From Neoroseomonas oryzicola (lineage in GTDB: Bacteria > Pseudomonadota > Alphaproteobacteria > Acetobacterales > Acetobacteraceae): 64,000 bases of DNA. The DNA is taken from the NCBI RefSeq assembly GCF_012163135.1, contig NZ_JAAVUP010000003.1:152283-216282 (forward strand), given 5' to 3'. Under the pieces are notes generated by a model, which saw only the letters and a program-made list of their open reading frames with translations, did not search any database and was not told the DNA's origin. Both the position numbers and the translations under genes were made by a program. Positions 26,720-35,330 of the stretch are shown here, piece by piece. Every line of letters starts with the position of its first letter. Within the stretch, counting starts at the first letter, position 1.

Positions 26720-27784
26720 TTACGGCCAAACCATCGGTGGAAATTCCACCAGCGGAATGCGCGCCAGGGTTATGCGACCCCGCTCGAGGGCGACCGGAAC
26801 CTCGACCCGCGGCGGCCCGCCCTCCGGCGGCACCCGCGACAGCAGCGCCACCACCCCCTGCGCCGTCCGGGCCGTGGCGCGCGGCACCAGCCCCGCCCCC
26901 TCCAGCGCCTGGATCGCCGCCGGCGCCCCGGCGAGGCGCACCCCGCCCGACCCCTGCGGCTGCAGCGCCGGGTCGAGCGTGACCCGCAGGCTCGCCTCCC
27001 CGGCGATCGGCCCCCAGCGCAGCGCCAGGTTCTGCAGGTCCAGCACCCCGCCCGCCTCCCGCCACGCCCGCGCCCGCTGCGCCGAGGGCGGCATGGGCGG
27101 CGGCCCGGTCAGCGTGGCGGCCACGCTCGCGGATTCCACCTCCCGCCCGAAGGCGGCGACCCCGGGTCCTATCGCCCCGGGCGGCAGGCGCAGCGCCTCG
27201 GCCCGCAGGTCCAGCATGAGGGCCGGCTCCGCCCCCACCGAACCGGGGCTCAACAGCAACCGCACCCGGCGTGCCTCGAGCGGGCCGGCCGGCGTCGCCG
27301 CCGCTACGCCCTCGGCCAGCACCTCCATCGCCCGCGGCGGCGGCATGGGCTCGAGCGGCAGATCGGCCTCGAGCCGCGCCGCCGTGAAGGGCACCGCGAC
27401 GGCGCCCAGGCGCAGCACCTGCTGGCCCTCCCAGCGCAGCGCCAGCCGGTCGAGCCGCGGCGGGGCGATGCGCAGCACCAGCCGCCCGGACTCATGCCCC
27501 ACAGCCTCGGCGAAGCCGCGCCCGCGCGCTTCCACCCGCAGGTTCGGCACCACCAGCTCGGCGGCCAGCGGCCAGCCCGCCGGGCGCGGCGGGTCGTGCT
27601 CCACCGTCCAGCCCTCGGCCCGGCGCAGCGCGGTCCAGTCGGCGAAGCCCGCCGCCATCATCCCGGTGATGCGCCACCAGGCGAGGCCATGGGCCCCGGC
27701 CAGCAACAGCAGCAGGACAATGAGCGTGGACAGGATGCGCCGCCGGCGGCGGGGCGGGGCGGGCGTCGGCTTGGCGGGGGTCAC
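26720..27784 (-). CDS. DUF2125 family protein with N-terminal membrane anchor
   Basis: 354 residues starting at a GTG. A basic N-terminus (PRRRRR) precedes one membrane helix (ILSTLIVLLLLLAGAHGLAWW, residues about 17-37), then the DUF2125 signature WWRITGMMAAGFADWTALRRAEGW and a large predicted periplasmic domain of beta-strands resembling AsmA/DUF2125 proteins. Function is unknown; the family is typical of alphaproteobacteria and is probably an envelope protein. It is divergent from the ChaC-like gene with only about 35-70 bases between starts. Confidence 0.85.
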   Translation of the reverse strand: MTPAKPTPAPPRRRRRILSTLIVLLLLLAGAHGLAWWRITGMMAAGFADWTALRRAEGWTVEHDPPRPAGWPLAAELVVPNLRVEARGRGFAEAVGHESGRLVLRIAPPRLDRLALRWEGQQVLRLGAVAVPFTAARLEADLPLEPMPPPRAMEVLAEGVAAATPAGPLEARRVRLLLSPGSVGAEPALMLDLRAEALRLPPGAIGPGVAAFGREVESASVAATLTGPPPMPPSAQRARAWREAGGVLDLQNLALRWGPIAGEASLRVTLDPALQPQGSGGVRLAGAPAAIQALEGAGLVPRATARTAQGVVALLSRVPPEGGPPRVEVPVALERGRITLARIPLVEFPPMVWP

Positions 27785-27855
27785 GGGGGGAGGTATAGCG
27801 CCGCGCCCGCCGCGCCGCGATGCCGCCGGTCCGCTGGCCGGGCGCGGGCTTCGAC

Positions 27856-28431
27856 ATGCATCACGATCAGGCCGCGCTGCGCGACGTCCTCGACGCCGAC
27901 GGCCACCTCTATGTCTTCGGCTACGGATCGCTGATCTGGCGGCCGGGCTTCACCCATGCGGCGGCGCATCCGGCGCTGCTGCGCGGCTTCCACCGCCGCT
28001 TCTGCCTGTGGTCGCACCGCTACCGCGGCACGCCGGAACGGCCGGGCCTGGTGCTCGGGCTGGATCGCGGCGGGGCCTGCCGCGGCCTCGCCTTCCGTGT
28101 CGCGGCGACCGAGGCGGCGGAGGTGCTCGCCTATCTCGACGACCGCGAGCTGCCCGACGGGGCCGAGGTCGTCTACCACCGCCGCATGCTGCCGCTGCGG
28201 CTGCTGGATTCCGGGCGGATGGTCCGCGCGGTCGCCTATGTCGCGAACCGCGGCTGCCGGCTCTATGTCGGGCGCCTCTCGCCCGAGCGTGCTGCCGCGG
28301 CCATCGCGGGCGGCCACGGCCAGATGGGCGCCAACCGCGACTACCTGCTCAACACGCTGCGCCACCTGCGGGAGATGGGGGTGCGCGACGCCGGGCTCGC
28401 CCGCATCGCGGAGCTGCTGCCCGCAACCTGA
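27856..28431 (+). CDS. ChaC-like gamma-glutamylcyclotransferase
   Basis: 191 residues from the chosen ATG (203 if an upstream in-frame ATG at 27820 is used). The family motif VFGYGSLIWRPGF begins near residue 18, where YGSL forms the substrate-binding loop. HRRFCLWSHRYRGTPERPGLVLGLD follows, and the catalytic Glu is expected in LDDREL near residue 100. ChaC enzymes cleave gamma-glutamyl bonds, glutathione in particular, giving 5-oxoproline. Cytosolic. It is followed by a 140-base gap that holds DnaA-box-like sequences. Confidence 0.9.
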   Translation: MHHDQAALRDVLDADGHLYVFGYGSLIWRPGFTHAAAHPALLRGFHRRFCLWSHRYRGTPERPGLVLGLDRGGACRGLAFRVAATEAAEVLAYLDDRELPDGAEVVYHRRMLPLRLLDSGRMVRAVAYVANRGCRLYVGRLSPERAAAAIAGGHGQMGANRDYLLNTLRHLREMGVRDAGLARIAELLPAT

Positions 28432-28466
28432 GGGCGAACCCCCCGCAGGGACCGATTTTCATCCCC

Positions 28467-28580
28467 TTATCCACACGTGCGGGCCGCACGGTCGGAATCA
28501 GGATTTTTCAATGACTTGAATGCCTGATCTGAGGGGGTGCCTGAACTGCCCCGGACTCCTCTTCCCCAGACTTATCCACA
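28467..28580 (+). other. Two perfect DnaA boxes flanking an intergenic spacer
   Basis: TTATCCACA, the consensus DnaA box, occurs at 28467-28475 and again at 28572-28580, both on the plus strand, 105 bases apart. Between them is an AT-richer patch around 28490-28520 with a GAATC site. The second box overlaps the TAA stop of plsC. The rest of the gap shows no gene. It could titrate DnaA or regulate expression, or be chance. Confidence 0.55.
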
Positions 28581-29294
28581 TGTCCTCGGCAGGCCCGCCA
28601 GGCGGTCGCTCTCGCCCTCGATCGCCTGTTCCAGCGCGGCCATCAGCGCGGGTCGCGGCAGCCCCTTGGGCAGCGGCGGCAGGATGGCGACATGGATCGT
28701 CCCGGGGCGCTTGTGGAAGGCCCGCCGCCCCCAGACCAGGCCGCTGTCGGTCGCCACCGGTACCACCGGCGCGCCCGTGGCCGCGGCGAGTGCCACGATC
28801 CCGGGCTGGTAGGGCACCCGTTCGCCCGGCGCGGTGCGCGTGCCCTCGGGGAAGATCACCACCGGGCGGCCCGCCGCCAGCACCGCCTGCGCCGCCCGCA
28901 CCATCGCCTTCAGCGCCGCGCCGCCGCCCTTCCGGTCCACCGGGACATGCCCGCACTTGCTGGCCAGCAGCCCCCAGACCGGGATCGACAGCAATTCCTT
29001 CTTCAGCACGTAGACCGGCGCCCGCAGCAGCATCAGCCAGACCACCGTGTCGAAGGCCGACTGGTGCTTGGCCGCGATCAGCGCCCCGCCCGGTGGCAGG
29101 TTCTCGAGGCCCGTGACCTCGAGCCGGATGCCGCAGAGGATGCGCAGCGCCGCCACCACGGCGCGCGCCCAGGTGCGGACATAGGCGATCATCGCGGCCG
29201 GCGGCGCGAGGAGCAGCGGCAGGGCGAGGATCGCGGCCATCGCGCTCCCGCCGAGGAAGAGCGCGTTGAACAGCGCCGAACGCAGCAGGATCAA
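28572..29294 (-). CDS. plsC: 1-acyl-sn-glycerol-3-phosphate acyltransferase
   Basis: 240 residues. Inner-membrane enzyme that acylates lysophosphatidic acid. Motif I is AKHQSAFD (HxxxxD) near residue 79, motif III is FPEGTRTAPG near residue 153, and VPVDRKGGG (motif II area) and PVVPVATDSG (motif IV area) are in place. N-terminal hydrophobic helix ALFNALFLGGSAMAAILALPLLL. The start is taken as TTG at 29294, which overlaps the ydcF stop (TTGA); an ATG 54 bases further in is an alternative but would cut the first helix. Confidence 0.88.
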   Translation of the reverse strand: MILLRSALFNALFLGGSAMAAILALPLLLAPPAAMIAYVRTWARAVVAALRILCGIRLEVTGLENLPPGGALIAAKHQSAFDTVVWLMLLRAPVYVLKKELLSIPVWGLLASKCGHVPVDRKGGGAALKAMVRAAQAVLAAGRPVVIFPEGTRTAPGERVPYQPGIVALAAATGAPVVPVATDSGLVWGRRAFHKRPGTIHVAILPPLPKGLPRPALMAALEQAIEGESDRLAGLPRTCG

Positions 29295-29920
29295 CTCTCG
29301 CGGGGCTCCCGACCATTGGCGAAGAGGCCGGACAGCCCGGCCTGCGCCGCCACGTAGCGCGCATACTCGCCGATGAGGAGCGCCCAGGATCCCGGCCGCC
29401 ACAGCGCACCGGGCGCCCGCAGCGTTCCCGTCGCCACCGGATGAGCCACCAGGGTGCGGTCCGGCATGGCGCGGCGCAGTTCCAGCATGGCGCGCGGCAT
29501 GTGGTAGGCGGCGGTGACGACGCGGATCGACTTCACGTCCTGGGCCCGCGCCCAGGCCGCCGTCTCGGCCGCGTTGCCGCGGGTGGACGCCGCCGCATGG
29601 CCCACCGTCACGCGCCCCTGCACGGTCGCCGCGTCGACGCCGGCGGCGGTCGCGATCTCCTGCAGCCCCGCCGCCTGGTGCGCGCCCGAGATCAGCATCC
29701 GCTGCGCCCGCCCTTCGCCCAGCAGGCGGAAGCCGGTCGCCACGCGCTCGCCGCCGCCGGTCAGCACCACGATGCCGTCGGTCTCGCCGGCCGGCGGATC
29801 GGCCGCGTCCAGCACGCCGGCGACATAGACGACGAAGCCCGCCATGAAGGCGAGCGCGGGCAGCAGCAGCACCAGCGCGGCGATGCGCCGCTTGCGCGCC
29901 AGCGCGGTTCCCTCGGTCAT
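29291..29920 (-). CDS. YdcF/DUF218 family membrane protein
   Basis: 209 residues. An N-terminal membrane helix (residues about 12-35, IAALVLLLPALAFMAGFVVYVAG) is followed by a DUF218 domain: DGIVVLTGGGERVATGFRLLGEGRAQRMLISGAH, then TRGNAAETAAWARA and VVTAAYHMPRAMLELRRAMPD. DUF218 proteins include ElyC/SanA-like envelope factors, probably acting near the inner membrane on envelope carbohydrate. Its start overlaps the ftsX stop by four bases and its stop overlaps the plsC TTG, so ftsE-ftsX-ydcF-plsC is one transcript. Confidence 0.88.
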   Translation of the reverse strand: MTEGTALARKRRIAALVLLLPALAFMAGFVVYVAGVLDAADPPAGETDGIVVLTGGGERVATGFRLLGEGRAQRMLISGAHQAAGLQEIATAAGVDAATVQGRVTVGHAAASTRGNAAETAAWARAQDVKSIRVVTAAYHMPRAMLELRRAMPDRTLVAHPVATGTLRAPGALWRPGSWALLIGEYARYVAAQAGLSGLFANGREPRES

Positions 29921-30774
29921 GGCAGGCGCCTCAGCCAGCGGCGCACGGTGCCCTGGGTGGTGAGCCATCCGACCGCGGCGGCCGCGACCGGCAGCACCGC
30001 CAGGTCGAACCAGGGCAGGGAGGTCCAGGAGGTCTCGCCGGCGAGCGGCCCGGCCATCCGCACCAGCCCCGCCAGCGCCGGCACCGCCGCGACCGTCCCG
30101 ATCGCGGCGCCGAGCCCCGCCAGCCAGGCGACCCGGGCGGCGAAGCGCCCGGCGACCTCGGAATCCGTCGCCCCCAGCCCGTGCAGCACCAGCACCGCAT
30201 CCCGCCGCGCCGAGAGCCCCGCGCGGACGGCGACGCCGACCACCGCCGCCGCGACGCCGGCCACCAGCGCCACCACCGCCAGGGCGACGCCCTGCACGGC
30301 GCCGGCCAGCGCTACCAGATGCGCGACCCAGACGCCGTGCGCCTCGGTCACCGCGCCGGGCACCTCGGCCGCCACGCGGTCCCCGATCAGCACCGGATCG
30401 GCCGAGAGGTTGGCGAGGTGGATCTCGATCACCCCCGGCAGCGGCACGTTGTGCGCCCCACCGAGCCAGGGGCGCAGCAATTCCGCCATGCGCGCCGGAT
30501 CGACCGCCTCAGCCGCCGCGACCTCCGGCAGGTCGCGCAGGACGGCCAGCGCCTTGGCCATCCGCGCCGGGTCGGGCTGCGGCACCTGCACCGTCACCGC
30601 CGCCTGCGCGCCTTCCCGCCAGCGCTGCGCCAGCCGGTCCGCGCCGTCGCGTCCTGCCAGCGCCAGCGCCGCGAGCAGCGCCATCGCCGCCACCAGGCCC
30701 AGCAGCAGCCGGTCGGCCAGCGCCTTGCGCAGCCCGAGCGGATCGCGGGCGAGGCGGCGGCGCGGTTCAGCCAT
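29917..30774 (-). CDS. ftsX: Cell-division ABC transporter permease FtsX
   Basis: 285 residues. The protein has a first membrane helix near residues 27-45 (LLLGLVAAMALLAALALAG), a periplasmic domain of about 100 residues (VTVQVPQPDPARMAKALAVL and on), and three further hydrophobic helices (VALAGAVQGVALAVVALVAGVA, GLGAAIGTVAAVPALAG and the final one). This is the FtsX topology. With FtsE it signals to periplasmic peptidoglycan hydrolases during cell division. It overlaps ftsE by eight bases. Confidence 0.88.
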   Translation of the reverse strand: MAEPRRRLARDPLGLRKALADRLLLGLVAAMALLAALALAGRDGADRLAQRWREGAQAAVTVQVPQPDPARMAKALAVLRDLPEVAAAEAVDPARMAELLRPWLGGAHNVPLPGVIEIHLANLSADPVLIGDRVAAEVPGAVTEAHGVWVAHLVALAGAVQGVALAVVALVAGVAAAVVGVAVRAGLSARRDAVLVLHGLGATDSEVAGRFAARVAWLAGLGAAIGTVAAVPALAGLVRMAGPLAGETSWTSLPWFDLAVLPVAAAAVGWLTTQGTVRRWLRRLP

Positions 30775-31447
30775 CGGAGATGATCCGCCCGCCCTCGAGC
30801 ACCAGCGTCCGCGACGGATGCCGCTCCGGCAGGTCCTCGGAATGCGTCGCCACCACCACCGTCGTGCCCTGGCGGTTCATCTCGAGCAGCAGCGCCAGGG
30901 TGCGCCGGGCCTGGCGGGCGTCGAGCTCCGAGGTCGGCTCGTCCGCCACCAGCAGGGCAGGGCGGGTGACGATGGCGCGGGCCAGCGTCAGCCGCTGCTG
31001 TTCGCCGCCCGACAGTTCCTCCGGCCGCCGCTCCGCCTTGTCGTCCAACCCGATCCAGTCGAGCAGTTCGGCGACATCGCTCCGGATGGTCGATTCCGCG
31101 ATGCCGGCGAGGCGCAGCGGCAGGGCGACGTTGTCCCAGGCGGACAGGTGGTTCAGCAGCCGGAATTCCTGGTGCACCACGCCGACGCGCCGGCGCAGCG
31201 GCGGCAGGTCCGACCGCCGCGCGCGGGAGATCGGGATGCCCAGCAGCTCGACCTCGCCCGCCGTCGGCCGCAGCGCCGCGTGCATCAGCCGCAGCAACGA
31301 GGTCTTCCCCGCGCCCGACGGCCCGATGATCCAGGTGAAGGAGCCTTCACCGAGCGTGAACGAGATGTCGCGCAACACCTCCGCTCCGGGGCGCCCGCGC
31401 GAATCCGGGTAGGCCAGGGCCACGCGGCTGAATCGGACCATGGACAT
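30767..31447 (-). CDS. ftsE: Cell-division ABC transporter ATP-binding protein FtsE
   Basis: 226 residues. Walker A IIGPSGAGKTSLLRL near residue 42, Q-loop VHQEFRLL near residue 92, signature motif LSGGEQQRLTLARAI near residue 145, Walker B ALLVADEPTSELD near residue 165, and H-loop THSED near residue 202. The short length and the presence of FtsX directly downstream identify it as FtsE. A second in-frame ATG six bases inside is equally possible. It is divergent from the zinc-ribbon gene, an arrangement often seen in alphaproteobacteria. Confidence 0.93.
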   Translation of the reverse strand: MSMVRFSRVALAYPDSRGRPGAEVLRDISFTLGEGSFTWIIGPSGAGKTSLLRLMHAALRPTAGEVELLGIPISRARRSDLPPLRRRVGVVHQEFRLLNHLSAWDNVALPLRLAGIAESTIRSDVAELLDWIGLDDKAERRPEELSGGEQQRLTLARAIVTRPALLVADEPTSELDARQARRTLALLLEMNRQGTTVVVATHSEDLPERHPSRTLVLEGGRIISDG

Positions 31448-31510
31448 GTTTTGCCTGGGCCGGGGCTGCGCCTCAACCGCTCCTTGCCGTATGCGCGACG
31501 GAGGTGGGAT

Positions 31511-31927
31511 ATGGAACGCATGCGTATCGCCTGTCCGTCCTGCGCGGCGGAATACGAGGTGCCGGAACGCCTGCTGGCCGGAGGGGCACGGAAACTGCGC
31601 TGTTCCCGGTGCGCGGCGGAGTTCGCGCTGCCGGCCCCGGCCGCGCCGGACCCACCGCCACCGGCCGAGGAACCGCCTCCGGCGGTCGTCGCCGCGGCCC
31701 CGCCGCCCGTCGCGGCGTTCGAACCGCCCCCGGCCCCGCCGGTCCCCGAACGCACCCCCATCACCGAGGACGACCTCGCCGACCCCTCGGAGCGGCTGGT
31801 GCGCGCCTGGGTGCTGTCGGTGGCGGCAGTGGTGGTGGCGGGGCTCGCGCTGGTGGTATTCCGCGCGGAGGTCGTCGCGGCCTGGCCGCCGGCGGCGCGG
31901 CTGTTCACCGCGCTGGGGCTCGCCTGA
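31511..31927 (+). CDS. Zinc-ribbon domain protein with proline-rich linker and one membrane helix
   Basis: 138 residues. An N-terminal MJ0042-type zinc ribbon has IACPSCAAEYEVPERLLAGG and LRCSRCAAEF, two CxxC pairs (residues about 7-36). Then a Pro/Ala-rich linker to about residue 85, and a membrane helix near residues 100-120 (AWVLSVAAVVVAGLALVVF). The topology is a cytoplasmic ribbon tethered to the inner membrane. Function unknown; the family often sits next to ftsEX in alphaproteobacteria, pointing to an envelope or division role. Confidence 0.88.
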   Translation: MERMRIACPSCAAEYEVPERLLAGGARKLRCSRCAAEFALPAPAAPDPPPPAEEPPPAVVAAAPPPVAAFEPPPAPPVPERTPITEDDLADPSERLVRAWVLSVAAVVVAGLALVVFRAEVVAAWPPAARLFTALGLA

Positions 31928-31965
31928 TTTAATTTCTGATTAGCAACGAAGAGGTGGCTGGGGTG

Positions 31966-32017
31966 CCCCGGGGGCGCCGCCCCCGGACCCCCGCCGGGGA
32001 ACAGGCGTGTTCCCCGG
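31966..32017. repeat. Structured intergenic repeat, copy A (two hairpins)
   Basis: Hairpin 1 is CCGGGGGC / GCCCCCGG (31968-31975 with 31979-31986, loop GCC). The spacer ACCCCCG follows. Hairpin 2 is CCGGGGAACA / TGTTCCCCGG (31994-32003 with 32008-32017, loop GGCG). It lies between the zinc-ribbon stop and the convergent quinone-reductase stop. Related copies with the same plan but different arm sequences are at 39531-39661 and 49658-49704. Likely also acts as a terminator. Confidence 0.75.
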
Positions 32018-32026
32018 ACCCCGCGA

Positions 32027-33001
32027 TTACGGGAGAAGGACCGTGCTTCCCGTGGTCTGGCGCGCCTCGAGCGCGCGATGCGCGTCGGCGGCGTCTTTGA
32101 GCGCGAAAGTCTGGTTGACGCGGATCTTCACGGCACCCGAACCCACAACCTCGAACAGGTCATGGGCGCGGCCGATCAGGTCCTCGCGCTTCGCCGTATA
32201 GGTCGCGAGCGTCGGGCGCGTGACGAAGAGCGAGCCCTTTGCCGCCAGGATGCCGAGATCCGGGATCGCCACCGGGCCGGACGCATTGCCGTAGGACACC
32301 ATCATCCCGAAGGGTGCGAGGCAGTCGAGCGAGACGTTGAAGCTGTCCCGGCCCACGCTGTCGAACACCACCGGCAGCATCGCCCCGCCGGTGATCTCCT
32401 TCACCCGCGCGGGCACGTCGTCCTTCGTCAGCAGCGCATGCGCCGCGCCATGGGCCCGCGCCAGCGCCGCCTTCTCCTCGGTGCTGACCACGCCGATCAC
32501 CGTCGCACCCAGGTGCTTCAGCCACTGGCACATGATCAGCCCGACGCCGCCCGCCGCGGCATGGACCAGCACGGTCTGGCCGGCCTGCACCGGGTAGCAC
32601 TTCTTGATCAGGAAGGCCGCGGTCATGCCCTGCAGCATCATGCCGGCCGCCTGCTCGAAGGAGATCCCGTCCGGCATCTTCACCAGGCGATCGGCCTTGA
32701 TGCAGCGTGCCTCGGCATAGGCGCCGATCGGCGCGGTGGCATAGGCGACGCGGTCGCCGACCGCGACCTCGGTCACGCCCTCGCCGACCGCCTCGACCAC
32801 GCCCGCGCCCTCCATGCCGATGATCGCGGGCAGGGAGGGGGCCTTGTAGAGCCCCGTGCGGAAATAGACGTCGATGAAGTTGAGCCCGACCGCCTTGTGG
32901 CGGACCAGCGCCTCGCCGGCCTTGGGCGCGGGGAGGGACACGGCCTCCCAGACCAGTTTCTCGGGGCCGCCGGTCTCATGGATGCGGATGGCATGGGTCA
33001 T
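32027..33001 (-). CDS. NADPH:quinone oxidoreductase, zeta-crystallin type
   Basis: 324-residue zinc-free medium-chain reductase. The N-terminal GroES-like part contains VGLNFIDVYFRTGLYKAP near residue 40 and GMEGAGVVEAVGEGV near residue 65. The Rossmann motif is VLVHAAAGGVGLIMCQWLKHLGATVIG near residue 145, with AAAGGVG typical of quinone oxidoreductases (QOR). It reduces quinones by one or two electrons using NADPH. The ATG overlaps the stop of the ogt gene (ATGA), so the two are co-transcribed. Confidence 0.92.
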   Translation of the reverse strand: MTHAIRIHETGGPEKLVWEAVSLPAPKAGEALVRHKAVGLNFIDVYFRTGLYKAPSLPAIIGMEGAGVVEAVGEGVTEVAVGDRVAYATAPIGAYAEARCIKADRLVKMPDGISFEQAAGMMLQGMTAAFLIKKCYPVQAGQTVLVHAAAGGVGLIMCQWLKHLGATVIGVVSTEEKAALARAHGAAHALLTKDDVPARVKEITGGAMLPVVFDSVGRDSFNVSLDCLAPFGMMVSYGNASGPVAIPDLGILAAKGSLFVTRPTLATYTAKREDLIGRAHDLFEVVGSGAVKIRVNQTFALKDAADAHRALEARQTTGSTVLLP

Positions 33002-33510
33002 GAAGGACGTGTCCGTCGCTGGGCCGGCAGGGTCCCGGCCGTGAACAGGGTTGCGGGCCCCGGCGCGGCGCGCTCGAGGTCCAGGAGATAGCGCTTGGTA
33101 GCCGGTCCCTCGCCCCCCGAATAGCCGCCCAGCGACCCGTCCGCCGCGACCACCCGATGGCAGGGAATGAGGATCGGAATCGGGTTCGACCCGTTGGCCT
33201 GGCCGATGGCCCGCGCCGCGCGGCAGCCGACCTGGCGGGCGATGTCGGCATAGGTCCGGGTCTCCCCGGCGGGGATGGTGCAGAGCGCGTCCCACACCTT
33301 GCGCTGGAAGGCCGTCCCGTGCGGGGCGAGCGGCAGGTCGAAGTCGGTCCGCTTGCCGTCGAAATAGTCCTGCAGCTGGTCGCGCGCGCGCTTCAGCAGC
33401 GGGGTCTCCGCCTGGTCGCGCCCGCGCCCCCAGTCGAGGGCGACGATGGCGCCGTCCTCCTCGGACACGGTCAGTTCCCCGAGTGGGGTATGGAGCGAGA
33501 GTTGCGGCAT
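32998..33510 (-). CDS. ogt: Methylated-DNA--protein-cysteine methyltransferase
   Basis: 170 residues. Suicide repair enzyme removing alkyl groups from O6-alkylguanine. The active-site motif IPCHRVV is near residue 118, with the acceptor Cys, preceded by the helix-turn-helix PAGETRTYADIARQVGCRAARAIGQANGSNPIP. The usual ending GGYSGG is present at about residue 133. The ATG at 33510 is chosen; a GTG nine bases upstream is alternative. No Ada-type N-terminal domain. Operon with the quinone reductase. Confidence 0.93.
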   Translation of the reverse strand: MPQLSLHTPLGELTVSEEDGAIVALDWGRGRDQAETPLLKRARDQLQDYFDGKRTDFDLPLAPHGTAFQRKVWDALCTIPAGETRTYADIARQVGCRAARAIGQANGSNPIPILIPCHRVVAADGSLGGYSGGEGPATKRYLLDLERAAPGPATLFTAGTLPAQRRTRPS

Positions 33511-33628
33511 GGCCGGCACCGACAGACACCCTCAGGGCAGGGGGCGTCAAGCGTCCCGCCGGACGGGTTGGAGGTCCGCTCGGGCGGCTCTACATCCCCC
33601 GCACGCCCTTCCTCCGGAGCACCCCCGC

Positions 33629-33982
33629 GTGACCGACGCCGACCCGCCGCCCTTCTACCAGGCGCATATCTTCGTCTGCACCAACCGCCGGCCCGAGGGC
33701 CACCCGCGCGGCTGCTGCGCGGCCCGCGGATCCGAGAAGCTGCGCGACTACATGAAGGCGCGCGCGAAGGAGCTGAAGATCCCCGACATCAGGGTGAACA
33801 CCGCCGGCTGCCTCGAGCGCTGCGAGTTCGGCCCGGCCATGGTGATCTACCCCGAGGGCGTCTGGTACCGCCCGACCACGGTCGAGGACGTGGAGGAGAT
33901 CCTGCAGGTGCACGTCATCGGCGGCGGGCGCGTCCGGCGGCTGATGCTGACCGAGAAGGACGTGCCCCCGCCGAAGGCGTAG
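33629..33982 (+). CDS. (2Fe-2S) ferredoxin, thioredoxin-like domain protein
   Basis: 117 residues from a GTG start preceded by CCGGAGC. The thioredoxin-like [2Fe-2S] fold is marked by HIFVCTNRRPEGHPRGCCAARG (first cysteines) and NTAGCLERCEFGPAMVIYPEGVWY (second pair), the pattern of NuoE-like ferredoxins. It ends shortly after a VEDVEEILQVHVIGG helix. The electron partner is unknown. It lies directly upstream of mnmE with a parS-like palindrome in the gap. Confidence 0.88.
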   Translation: MTDADPPPFYQAHIFVCTNRRPEGHPRGCCAARGSEKLRDYMKARAKELKIPDIRVNTAGCLERCEFGPAMVIYPEGVWYRPTTVEDVEEILQVHVIGGGRVRRLMLTEKDVPPPKA

Positions 33983-33988
33983 GGCGGG

Positions 33989-34004
33989 TGTTTCACGTGG
34001 AACA
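33989..34004. other. parS: parS-like centromere site 1
   Basis: TGTTTCACGTGGAACA differs from the general bacterial parS consensus TGTTTCACGTGAAACA at one position. It sits seven bases before the GTG start of mnmE. The 14-base core is the exact reverse complement of site 2 at 37259-37274. Nearby parA and parB genes encode the proteins expected to bind it. Confidence 0.82.
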
Positions 34005-34010
34005 TCGGCG

Positions 34011-35330
34011 GTGACGGCGACCGATACCATCTTCGCGCTGGCGAGCGGTGCGGGGCGGGGCGCCATTGCGGTGCTGCGGCTGTCGGGGGTGGGGACCGGG
34101 GCGATCGTCGCCCGGCTGGCCGGCGGGCTGCCCCGGCCGCGGCACGCCAGCCTGCGTCGCCTGCACGGCCCCACAGACGGCGAGGTCCTGGACGAGGCTT
34201 TGGTGCTCTGGTTCCCCGGCCCCGGCTCCTACACCGGGGAGGACAGCGCCGAGCTCCACCTCCATGGCGGTCCGGCCGTCATCGCGGCAGTGGGTGCCGC
34301 ATTGGCTTCGCTCGGAGCCCGCCCCGCGGAGCCCGGTGAATTCACCCGCCGCGCCTTCCTCAACGGCCGGATGGACCTGACCGCCGCGGAGGGCATCGCC
34401 GACCTGATCGACGCCGAGACCGAGGCCCAGCGCCGCCAGGCCCTGCGCCAGGCCGACGGCGCGCTGGCGCGGCTCTATGGCGGCTGGGTCGAGCGCCTGA
34501 CCCGGTTGCTCGCCCACCAGGAAGCGGCAATCGAATTCGCCGAGGACGACCTCCCCACCGACCTAGGCGACCAGGCCCGGGCGGGTGCCGAGGCGTTGCG
34601 GGCCGAGATCGCCGCCCACCTTGCCGATGGCGGGCGCGGGGAGCGGCTGCGCGAAGGCTTGCTGGTCGCGATCCTCGGCGCCCCGAATGCCGGGAAGTCC
34701 TCCCTCCTGAATGCGCTGGCGGGGAGGGAGGCGGCGATCGTCTCGGCCCGTGCCGGCACGACGCGGGACGTGGTGGAGGTGCGGCTCGCGCTCGCCGGCG
34801 TCCCTGTCACCCTCGCCGACACCGCGGGGCTGCGGGAGGCGGCGGACGAGATCGAGCAGGAGGGCATCCGCCGCGCCCGGCGGCGGGCGGAGGAAGCGGA
34901 CCTGGTCCTCGCCGTCTTCGCCACCGATGTCGCCCCGGATCCCGAGACGCTCGCCTGGGTGAGGCCGGGCGTGCTGGTGCTGGCCAACAAGGTGGACCTG
35001 GCGGCGGCGCCGGACGTGATCGGCGGGGTCGCGCCGCTGCCGGTCTCGGCCCGGACGGGGGAGGGGCTGGAGGCCCTGCGCGCCTGCCTGGCCGAGGCCG
35101 CGACGCGCCTGGCAGGTGCCGGCGATGCAGCCCTGCTGACCCGCCCGCGCCACCGCGCCGCATTGAACGACGCCGTCGCCTGGCTGGCCGAGGCCGAGGC
35201 GGCTCCGCTCCCCGAGCTCGTCTCCGAGGCGTTGCGCGCCGCGCTGCGCTCCCTGGGTCGCCTCACCGGCCGCATCGGCGTCGAGGACATCCTCGACGTC
35301 GTCTTCCGCGACTTCTGCATCGGCAAGTGA
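34011..35330 (+). CDS. mnmE: tRNA uridine-5-carboxymethylaminomethyl modification GTPase MnmE
   Basis: 439 residues, GTG start. Works with MnmG to modify wobble uridine 34 of certain tRNAs. The N-terminal tetrahydrofolate-binding domain opens with [22 protein letters not shown]. The G domain follows: G1 [14 protein letters not shown] near residue 224, G2 TRDVVE, G3 DTAGLRE, G4 NKVD near residue 325. The C-terminal FCIGK motif with catalytic Cys is intact at the end. It is 71 bases from mnmG; a hairpin repeat lies between. Confidence 0.95.
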   Translation: MTATDTIFALASGAGRGAIAVLRLSGVGTGAIVARLAGGLPRPRHASLRRLHGPTDGEVLDEALVLWFPGPGSYTGEDSAELHLHGGPAVIAAVGAALASLGARPAEPGEFTRRAFLNGRMDLTAAEGIADLIDAETEAQRRQALRQADGALARLYGGWVERLTRLLAHQEAAIEFAEDDLPTDLGDQARAGAEALRAEIAAHLADGGRGERLREGLLVAILGAPNAGKSSLLNALAGREAAIVSARAGTTRDVVEVRLALAGVPVTLADTAGLREAADEIEQEGIRRARRRAEEADLVLAVFATDVAPDPETLAWVRPGVLVLANKVDLAAAPDVIGGVAPLPVSARTGEGLEALRACLAEAATRLAGAGDAALLTRPRHRAALNDAVAWLAEAEAAPLPELVSEALRAALRSLGRLTGRIGVEDILDVVFRDFCIGK

